From Bacteroidota bacterium (GTDB lineage: Bacteria; Bacteroidota; Bacteroidia; JAADEI01), in NCBI GenBank assembly GCA_024280615.1, contig JAJRPU010000092.1, positions 1 to 6,632 of the forward strand: a stretch of DNA of 6,632 nt. The letters run 5' to 3'. The notes beneath the pieces are model-generated. The model did not search any database. It saw only the letters and a program-made list of their open reading frames with translations, and was not told where the DNA came from. Below are positions 1-4,640 of this stretch, one piece after another. Made by a program: the position numbers and the translations under genes. How positions within the stretch are numbered: position 1 is the first letter of the stretch; each line of letters begins with the position of its first letter.

Positions 1-16
1 TCAAATAACATAAGAA

Positions 17-107
17 CTCTGTGGAACTCAGTTTTTACTCCGTGTAACTCGGTGAGATATTTTTTAAACCACAGTGTTGCACAGAGAAGGGTCCAGAGGA
101 TACAGAG
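17..107. repeat. Imperfect palindromic intergenic repeat (CTCTGTG/CACAGAG type)
   Basis: Two 40-base arms (17-56 and 68-107) are inverted copies around an 11-base AT-rich centre. Ungapped, 21 of 40 positions pair; pairing is concentrated in 17-22 against 102-107 (6 of 6) and 38-54 against 70-86 (13 of 17). The left arm also holds a direct repeat: ACTCTGTGGAACTCAG at 16-31 and ACTCCGTGTAACTCGG at 37-52, 13 of 16 identical. From memory, repeats of this wording (accacagag, acacagag) are scattered between genes in many environmental bacterial genomes; that it belongs to such a family here is inference. The right arm runs straight into the OmpA remnant, and an in-frame TAA at 65-67 closes the reading frame upstream. 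Confidence 0.6.
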
Positions 108-378
108 CTTCAGAAGGCAATTACGTAGTTGTTGAGTTGGCAGGTCGCACTGATAGTGTTGGTTCTGAAGAGTATAATTTGAGGCTTAATCAACGACGTG
201 CCGGGGCAGTCCGCAACTACCTAGTTCAACACGGTATCTCTCCTGACAGGCTGGTCGCAAAAGGGTATGGAGAGTCCCAACCCATAGCTCCCAACCCATA
301 GCTCCAAACACTAATCCAGATGGGACAGATAATCCCGAGGGACGAGCATTAAACAGACGTGTTGAATTTAGAATTTAA
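108..378 (+). pseudogene. OmpA-family C-terminal (peptidoglycan-binding) domain remnant, frameshifted
   Basis: The translation contains the core of an OmpA-like domain: VVVELAGRTDSVGSEEYN, then NLRLNQRRAGAV matching the family helix N-x-x-L-x-x-x-R-A-x-x-V, then DRLVAKGYGESQPIAPN. The Asp of GRTD and the Arg of QRRA, which in characterised OmpA domains bind the diaminopimelate of peptidoglycan, are both present. The frame ends at TAG 299-301, but the expected C-terminus (DNPEGRALNRRVEFRI, stop TAA 376-378) follows in another frame. Removing one copy of the 14-bp tandem duplication at 277-304 joins both parts exactly. The 5' side is missing: homology begins near 111, right after a palindromic repeat. 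The only apparent start, GTG at 74, lies in that repeat. OmpA-domain proteins normally anchor the outer membrane to the cell wall; this remnant is probably non-functional. The stop lies 6 bases before the next gene's ATG, so the two may once have been co-transcribed. Confidence 0.85.
277..304 (+). repeat. Perfect 14-bp tandem duplication causing a frameshift
   Basis: The unit ccaacccatagctc occurs at 277-290 and again at 291-304 with no mismatch; 14-base periodicity extends over 275-305. Fourteen is not a multiple of three, so the second copy shifts the OmpA-like frame and creates the TAG at 299-301. Collapsing the duplication restores an uninterrupted OmpA C-terminus. This is the signature of replication slippage, or less likely an assembly artefact. 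Confidence 0.92.
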
Positions 379-384
379 ATAGCA

Positions 385-837
385 ATGATAAGAGAGGTAT
401 TCCTTTCAATAGTCCCGTTAATACTTATTCCTGTGCTTACCGTTACTCAGGAAACACAATTGCCACAGGACGAGACAGGAAAAGTAATCTATGAAGCCGT
501 TGTTCATCGGGGGAATCTTACTCCCGATTCTTTACAAAAATTGTCAATCAAATGGGTTCATACTTTCTATAAAAACCCTTCGGCTGTAACTAAAGAGAAC
601 AAACTGGGCATCATTAAAATTGAGCATAAATTTGATGTCTGTGACGTAGATAAAAAAACAGGCAAGAGATATAAAGCAGGTAGAATCAAGTACACATTGA
701 CGATCAAGTTTAAAGATGGAAGGTATAAATATGAATTAACTGACTTTAAATACATAGCAAATCGCTATATTCCCATTGAAGAATGGCTTAATTCAAAAGA
801 CCCAAAACATAAAATGAATATGCAACCAATCTTATAA
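385..837 (+). CDS. DUF4468-like exported protein, probably C-terminally truncated
   Basis: A 150-residue protein of unknown function. Residues 1-21 are hydrophobic (MIREVFLSIVPLILIPVLTV) and look like a signal peptide. Residues 33-125 resemble the DUF4468 domain of Bacteroidota: GKVIYEAVV at the start, an amphipathic KLSIKWVHTFYKN helix, a GIIKIEHKF strand, and paired strands RIKYTLTIKFKDGRYKYELTDFKY near the end, followed by IPIEEWLN. The family assignment comes from pattern memory, not a search. DUF4468 proteins are small exported or envelope proteins with no established biochemical role. ATG at 385 is the natural start; no Shine-Dalgarno precedes it, which is usual in this phylum. The ending KHKMNMQPIL looks unnatural: another frame continues with YATNLISSLRKFIKN and, past one stop, EEEEDW with a stop at 894-896. 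A lost base in the A-run 811-814 would explain this, so the original gene probably reached 896. Confidence 0.7.
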   Translation: MIREVFLSIVPLILIPVLTVTQETQLPQDETGKVIYEAVVHRGNLTPDSLQKLSIKWVHTFYKNPSAVTKENKLGIIKIEHKFDVCDVDKKTGKRYKAGRIKYTLTIKFKDGRYKYELTDFKYIANRYIPIEEWLNSKDPKHKMNMQPIL

Positions 838-896
838 GTAGCTTAAGAAAGTTTATTAAAAATCCACCGGCGTAGGAAGAAGAGGAAGACTGGTAA
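813..896 (+). pseudogene. Out-of-frame remnant of the DUF4468-like gene's 3' end
   Basis: Adding one A to the run at 811-814 changes the reading after KH to KNEYATNLISSLRKFIKNPPA, which ends at TAG 873-875; reading through it gives EEEEDW and TAA 894-896. The restored tail is an amphipathic helix with an acidic end closing in Trp, which fits my memory of full-length DUF4468 proteins. Two lesions are thus implied: a one-base deletion and a substitution to stop (a CAG codon would need one change). This is inference from frame reading; comparison with intact homologues would decide it. Confidence 0.45.
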
Positions 897-910
897 TTTG
901 TGTGGAGGTT

Positions 911-945
911 ATAAGAGCAGGTCTGCCTCAACGACCAACTCTTAT
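911..945 (-). terminator. Hairpin spanning the stop codon of the T9SS cargo gene; possible terminator
   Basis: On the minus strand, ATAAGAG pairs with CTCTTAT (7 bp), then a G-U pair, one mismatch, then GGTC with GACC (4 bp), around a 9-base loop. The stem contains the last codons (I-R-V-G-R) of the secreted protein and the loop contains its TGA stop. No T-run follows the stem, so this is not a canonical intrinsic terminator. It lies between two convergent genes, where a transcription or mRNA-stability barrier would make sense. The outer 7-bp stem forms on either strand; the G-U pair forms only in the minus-strand transcript. Confidence 0.4.
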
Positions 946-3165
946 CATCTTAAAATGCTTCCTATTATTAGTTCGTAGAATTATTAAGTTACTTGGATTA
1001 CTTAAATTAACGGAACAACTATGGGAATTATAACAACTTGCTACAACTCTGCCATCTATAGACATTACTTTAATTTCTTGATAGGCTTTGTTGCACCTTA
1101 CAGTCAACAAATTACCATCCCGATTAAGAGTGCAACTTTCCCCATAGGGCGAGGAAATGCCAATTATGACAACATAAATAGTGTCTGAAGCCTGACAACC
1201 GTTTTGGTCAGTAATCACAACCCAATAAGTTCCTGTTTGATTGACCGTTATTACTGAATCTACACTTCCTGTGTTCCAAGTATATAAATATGGCGGCATT
1301 CCGCCAGAGGAAACAGCAATAAGTGTGGGAATTTGATTTGAATCTATATAAACGTCTAAAAGTGGCGGTTCAGAGATTACAACGGAATCTGTCTCCTGAC
1401 AGTCCAGTGAGTCATACACTGTTATAATATATGTGCCTGCCGATAAACTGTCTATGTATGTTGACGTATCGTTCGTGTTCCAAACAGGCATATATGGAGG
1501 AGTTCCACCTGTTATTGATGTATAAATAGCTCCTGTTGAATCACCAAAACAAAGAATTGGGTCGATTGAGTCAATAGAAATTGAGATTGGAGGGGGAGAG
1601 GATATATAAACTGCTTGCATTTGCGATATGCATCCAGAAAGGTCATTAACATAAACTTGATACGACCCAGGAATAAGCATCTGACTATCTACATTACCCG
1701 TATCTATAATGCCATTTGACCAATGAAATACATAAGGAGATACGCCTCCTGAGGCAGATACCACGGCAAGACCGGAATCCCCACTACATATAGGATTGAT
1801 AGTAGTATCCACAATAACAGAAACAGAGTCCCATACGTAATAAAGAGAATCTGTTGTTGATAAAGAAGTAAATGTAGTGGTTTGTAAGTTTACACAAGTT
1901 TGAAGGGAAAGGCTAAAGACAACCATTGTGTCTAAAAGAAAAGTAGTGTCAACATTCAAGCTATGTGTGATATTTTTAGAATAGTAGCCAGCACAAGGTA
2001 TGTTTAATACTGAATCCAGCTTAAGTAAAACAGGTTTTCTTATGTTAGAGATTACAGAAGATGCTCCGACGAGGAATGTACCATCATCAAGTTGAAGTAA
2101 TCCCCCGGGACTTTCCTCATCTGCAGTCCCAATTATAACTGCGTTAATAAGATTCCCTAATGTGTCCAATTCCAACATGAACAAGTCTTGTCCACCAAAT
2201 AAAGACAGGCTACTAGTGCCATATAAAATAATACCATTGGATGACTTCTTTATAGAAGCAATAGGCATGCCATTTATTCCGTAGATAGTACGTGCCCACA
2301 CTTGAGAACCATCCCTACGAACAGCCACAACAGTGGGATTTCCTGCATAAAAACAGGAGCCATCATTATTACCAAAGATTAACCATAAGTTATTACTAAC
2401 TTGTATCATTCCTGTAGGACACAATGAAGAAGTAGGATGTCTATACCAGTATGTTACAGATTGCATACTGGTTGTGTCAATAACTGCGAAACCAAAAGCA
2501 TTTGAGCCGAAAGGACTATAAGAAGAAGCTTTAAACATTGTAAGAAACAAGGAATCAGAGACAAAAATGTGCCTTACAGTCCTGTATGAGTACGGCATTG
2601 AGAATTCCCACAACCTATTACAAACTCCGTTAGTATCTAACAGCATAAGCTCAACAGTTGCGTTACCTGCAGAACCAACACCTCCTATAAGGAAGAATTT
2701 ATCAGAAGATACGGGAATTGGCTCTGTTATACTGGACGTATTAGATGGATGAGTAAACAATTTACGAGGATAACCCAGAGTATCAATAATGTATAAAAAT
2801 GTTTTACTACAGACTCCATCTACATGCCATCCATTGAAGGCTATTAAACTACTATCAGAAATGTAATTGAATTCACCCCAGCTCACGTTTGTACAAAAAC
2901 CAGGCTCTAACACAAAAGATGTGTCTATACTAAAAGAAGTGTTTAATAAGTTAAATTTTAATATACCTGGGGGATATGCACCTACTGGCGCAAAATAGTT
3001 CAACAATAAATACTTATCTGAATTTAATTTCATTATTCTATTTATACCTGTTTGATATGATGAATTAATTATTTTTGCCCAAGTGGCTTGAGAAAAACTC
3101 TTCTGATAAACAACAATTAACAAAGTGAAACTAAAAAACTTGCTAATTTTACCAATTAATCCCAT
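928..3165 (-). CDS. Secreted T9SS cargo protein with SprB repeats and type A C-terminal sorting domain
   Basis: A 745-residue surface or extracellular protein. Residues 1-25 form a signal peptide (basic start, FFSFTLLIVVY core) with likely cleavage at SFS|QA, typical for Bacteroidota. Residues about 27-430 look like a repetitive beta-propeller: blades such as SSNGIILYGTSS and DDGTFLVGASS alternate with LELDTLGN and LLKLDSVLNIPCAGY, as in many T9SS cargo proteins. Three SprB-like repeats follow (about 458-523, 537-599, 611-665), each with an SGG..PY.....W core and an aromatic GTY or GSY strand. Residues about 678-745 resemble a T9SS type A sorting domain (EIKVMSIDGRVV, later LIILRTNNRKHFKMIRVGR). 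In this family the sorting domain directs passage through the outer membrane and is then removed or attached to lipopolysaccharide. The ligand is unknown and no catalytic motif is visible; adhesion is possible. The gene stands alone, convergent with the DUF4468-like gene. Confidence 0.85.
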   Translation of the reverse strand: MGLIGKISKFFSFTLLIVVYQKSFSQATWAKIINSSYQTGINRIMKLNSDKYLLLNYFAPVGAYPPGILKFNLLNTSFSIDTSFVLEPGFCTNVSWGEFNYISDSSLIAFNGWHVDGVCSKTFLYIIDTLGYPRKLFTHPSNTSSITEPIPVSSDKFFLIGGVGSAGNATVELMLLDTNGVCNRLWEFSMPYSYRTVRHIFVSDSLFLTMFKASSYSPFGSNAFGFAVIDTTSMQSVTYWYRHPTSSLCPTGMIQVSNNLWLIFGNNDGSCFYAGNPTVVAVRRDGSQVWARTIYGINGMPIASIKKSSNGIILYGTSSLSLFGGQDLFMLELDTLGNLINAVIIGTADEESPGGLLQLDDGTFLVGASSVISNIRKPVLLKLDSVLNIPCAGYYSKNITHSLNVDTTFLLDTMVVFSLSLQTCVNLQTTTFTSLSTTDSLYYVWDSVSVIVDTTINPICSGDSGLAVVSASGGVSPYVFHWSNGIIDTGNVDSQMLIPGSYQVYVNDLSGCISQMQAVYISSPPPISISIDSIDPILCFGDSTGAIYTSITGGTPPYMPVWNTNDTSTYIDSLSAGTYIITVYDSLDCQETDSVVISEPPLLDVYIDSNQIPTLIAVSSGGMPPYLYTWNTGSVDSVITVNQTGTYWVVITDQNGCQASDTIYVVIIGISSPYGESCTLNRDGNLLTVRCNKAYQEIKVMSIDGRVVASCYNSHSCSVNLSNPSNLIILRTNNRKHFKMIRVGR
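1171..1794 (-). repeat. Three SprB-like repeat units inside the T9SS cargo gene
   Basis: Repeats 1 and 2 open with C-x-G-D-S (Cys460, Cys539) and close with a second Cys (Cys512, Cys589), and each carries SGGVSPYVFHW or TGGTPPYMPVW at its centre. Repeat 3 keeps SGGMPPYLYTWNTG and its late Cys657 but has lost the C-x-G-D opening. SprB repeats occur in the gliding adhesin of Flavobacterium and in many secreted Bacteroidota proteins, as strings of Ig-like beta-sandwich units that lift functional domains from the surface. The copies have diverged, so they are old rather than recent duplications. Confidence 0.8.
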
Positions 3166-3419
3166 TGTTAAATAGTTTACGTTAGTTTATTTTGCTAACT
3201 TATTGAATAGATGTTCATAAACTCAAACCAAAACACGTGTAGTTTATAAAGTTTGTAAGCAAGATAAGTTGATACAACACGCTGATTATTAGTCTTTAAT
3301 AGACACAGAATAATAAGTTTTGATAGGTTTTATTTGGTATTATCAAATTCACGCGGTCATTCCTTTCACTTCACATTCAAGAGATTGACGTATGTTTAAA
3401 TGTTAATTCCACTGAACTG
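3166..3419. other. Intergenic region between trmB and the T9SS cargo gene
   Basis: This AT-rich gap must hold the 3' end of the trmB transcript and the promoter of the secreted-protein gene. An inverted repeat TTTGATA/TATCAAA (3319-3325 and 3341-3347, 15-base spacer) lies about 70 bases past the trmB stop; it has no T-run and is only a weak terminator or operator candidate. A small inverted repeat GTTAG/CTAAC (3181-3185, 3195-3199) sits in the leader of the secreted-protein gene, and GTTG-ATA-CAAC lies at 3268-3278. I found no exact TAnnTTTG box on the minus strand here and no coding potential. Confidence 0.5.
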
Positions 3420-4058
3420 TTAGTGTTTTTGCAGAATCAAAAGCATTACTTCTCTACCATGGTCAATATGTTGTTTTTCATAATATGTTGGAACAGACAG
3501 GGGTCCTGTGTTTGGGCGATGCAGGTCAAAGCGTTCATCCCGGTGGATGACTTGGAATCCCGAAAGGTCTTTTAATTGTTCTAAAGTGAATTTAAACAGT
3601 TGTGGCTCATCTGTTTTGAAAATAATTTTCCCTTTGGGTTTTAGCAGGTTATAATAGGCTTCAAGTCTGTTTCTGGCAGTGAACCGTCGTTTCTCGTGTT
3701 TTTTCTTTGGGAGTGGTTCTGGGAATTGTATCCATAATTCATCAATTGTTTCAGGGGGAAAGTATTCTTCAATTCGTAAGGCGTCATCGTGAATGAACAG
3801 AATATTGTTTATCTGCTTAGTATGTGCTTCTTTAGCACCGTGCCAAATCCTGTCTCCTTTTATTTCAATGGCAACGAATAGGTCCTGGGGGTTATCCAGT
3901 GCGTATTTTAATAACCAGTCTCCATGACCAGAACCCAGTTCCACTATGACTCTGTTAAATCTAGCTCTCAGGTTGTCAAAGACTTTCCTAAACCCTTCTG
4001 ATTCTGTAAACACATTAGGTAGGGTATCCACTTCCTTGTACTTCTCTATTTTTCCCAT
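3420..4058 (-). CDS. trmB: tRNA (guanine-N(7)-)-methyltransferase TrmB
   Basis: A cytoplasmic enzyme that uses S-adenosylmethionine to make 7-methylguanosine at position 46 of the tRNA variable loop. With ATG at 4058 the protein has 212 residues, close to the family norm. Visible motifs are the SAM-binding VELGSGHGDWLLKYA (39-53), AIEIKGDRI (63-71, acidic ribose ligand), HDDA (90-93), FPEPLPKKKHEKRRF (112-126; FPDPWPKKRHxKRR in most family members), LKPKGKIIFKTD (139-150) and the C-terminal TYYE (191-194), matching the family T-x-Y-E. The frame also extends upstream to a TTG at 4100, but that adds 14 unconserved residues and overlaps the divergent Nudix gene. MGKIEKYKEVDTLPNVF resembles the usual start of Bacteroidota TrmB proteins, so 4058 is preferred. 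No Shine-Dalgarno is present; a TAnnTTTG box lies 5 bases before the ATG. FPEP instead of FPDP is a conservative change. Confidence 0.95.
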   Translation of the reverse strand: MGKIEKYKEVDTLPNVFTESEGFRKVFDNLRARFNRVIVELGSGHGDWLLKYALDNPQDLFVAIEIKGDRIWHGAKEAHTKQINNILFIHDDALRIEEYFPPETIDELWIQFPEPLPKKKHEKRRFTARNRLEAYYNLLKPKGKIIFKTDEPQLFKFTLEQLKDLSGFQVIHRDERFDLHRPNTGPLSVPTYYEKQHIDHGREVMLLILQKH

Positions 4059-4063
4059 GAGTT

Positions 4064-4071
4064 CAAAATTA
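4064..4071 (-). promoter_or_regulatory. Candidate Bacteroidota -7 element (TAATTTTG) for trmB
   Basis: On the minus strand TAATTTTG matches TAnnTTTG exactly and ends 5 bases before the trmB ATG. If it works at the standard distance, transcription would begin within a few bases of the ATG, giving an almost leaderless mRNA. I see no TTTG at a -33 spacing, which weakens the call. Confidence 0.4.
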
Positions 4072-4081
4072 AGGGCTGTCT

Positions 4082-4089
4082 TAAATTTG
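4082..4089 (+). promoter_or_regulatory. Candidate Bacteroidota -7 element (TAAATTTG) for the Nudix gene
   Basis: TAAATTTG matches TAnnTTTG exactly and ends 4 bases before the ATG of the Nudix gene. It mirrors the trmB box, from which it is separated by 10 bases; the two form a near-perfect inverted repeat (7 of 8 positions). A near-leaderless transcript would be expected. No clear -33 TTTG is visible, and AT-rich DNA produces such matches by chance fairly often. Confidence 0.4.
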
Positions 4090-4093
4090 ATGT

Positions 4094-4633
4094 ATGCCAA
4101 TTAGTGCTGGATTAGTGTTGTTGAGGAAAATATCGGGGCAGTGGTTTGTGTTAATTGGGCATCCGGGAGGTCCTTTTTATCGTGCTAAAAATAGGCATGT
4201 GTGGTCTATTCCTAAGGGATTGGTTGAGGAAAATGCAGATTATATAAGGGTTGCGAAACGAGAGACTTTTGAGGAGACAGGTTTGAATGTGTGTGGTCCG
4301 TTTATTCCATTGCCTCCGGTTAAGTACAGATCAGGAAAAACTGTTTATGTATGGGCAACTCTTGGTCCATCCCCTGAGAGAATCATTAATCCTCCGCCGT
4401 CTTCAAAATTTACTTTGGAATTTCCGCCGGGAAGTGGTCGCATAAAGGAATTCCCGGAAATTGATTTTATCAAATATGTATCATTCAAAGAGGCAAGGGA
4501 ATTACTTGTCAAAGGACAATTGGGAATAATTGATTTCCTTGAATCAGAGGATGGAAGATTTGTTCTGGAAGCCATTGCTACATGGCAGGATTATAGTACG
4601 GAAACCACTTGTTATTCTCTTTTTACTTTTTAA
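4094..4633 (+). CDS. Nudix hydrolase, COG4119-type (predicted NTP pyrophosphohydrolase)
   Basis: A 179-residue cytoplasmic protein that should hydrolyse a nucleoside diphosphate linked to another group; the actual substrate is unknown. The start SAGLVLLRK followed by HPGGPF (23-28), HVWSIPKG (35-42) and, further on, FPPGSGR..EFPEIDF (110-125) is characteristic of the COG4119 subfamily, not of MutT itself. The Nudix box spans 42-64: Gly42, Arg56, Glu57, Glu60, Glu61 and Gly63 are present, including the metal-binding REx2EE glutamates. The conserved Glu at box position 7 is Ala48 and the hydrophobic residue after RE is Thr58. The metal-binding core is intact, so activity is likely. About 25 residues at the C-terminus (from 154) go beyond what I recall for the family. 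The ATG at 4094 is fixed by the conserved N-terminus. The gene diverges from trmB and converges on the acyl-CoA synthetase gene, leaving 7 bases between the stops with no evident terminator. Confidence 0.9.
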   Translation: MPISAGLVLLRKISGQWFVLIGHPGGPFYRAKNRHVWSIPKGLVEENADYIRVAKRETFEETGLNVCGPFIPLPPVKYRSGKTVYVWATLGPSPERIINPPPSSKFTLEFPPGSGRIKEFPEIDFIKYVSFKEARELLVKGQLGIIDFLESEDGRFVLEAIATWQDYSTETTCYSLFTF

Positions 4634-4640
4634 GCAAGGT

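Noticed and set aside
16..107. CRISPR array
   Set aside because: The CTCTGTG-type direct repeats are only two, short and imperfect, with a 5-base gap; there are no regular spacers.
74..301. A self-contained 75-residue GTG-started gene
   Set aside because: The GTG lies inside the palindromic repeat and the end is created by the 14-bp duplication; the content is an internal piece of an OmpA domain, so it is a remnant and not a small gene.
567..755. Minus-strand open frame inside the DUF4468-like gene
   Set aside because: It is antisense to a recognisable gene and has no family features; a composition artefact.
2567..2752. Plus-strand open frame inside the T9SS cargo gene
   Set aside because: It lies antisense to the propeller region, with no start context or recognisable domain.
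3319..3347. Intrinsic terminator for trmB
   Set aside because: The TTTGATA/TATCAAA stem is AT-rich, has a 15-base loop and no following T-run on the minus strand, so it is only noted as an inverted repeat.
4345..4575. Minus-strand open frame opposite the Nudix gene
   Set aside because: Shadow of the conserved Nudix reading frame.
4634..4640. Bidirectional terminator between the Nudix gene and the acyl-CoA synthetase gene
   Set aside because: The gap is 7 bases and I could find no stable stem around it.
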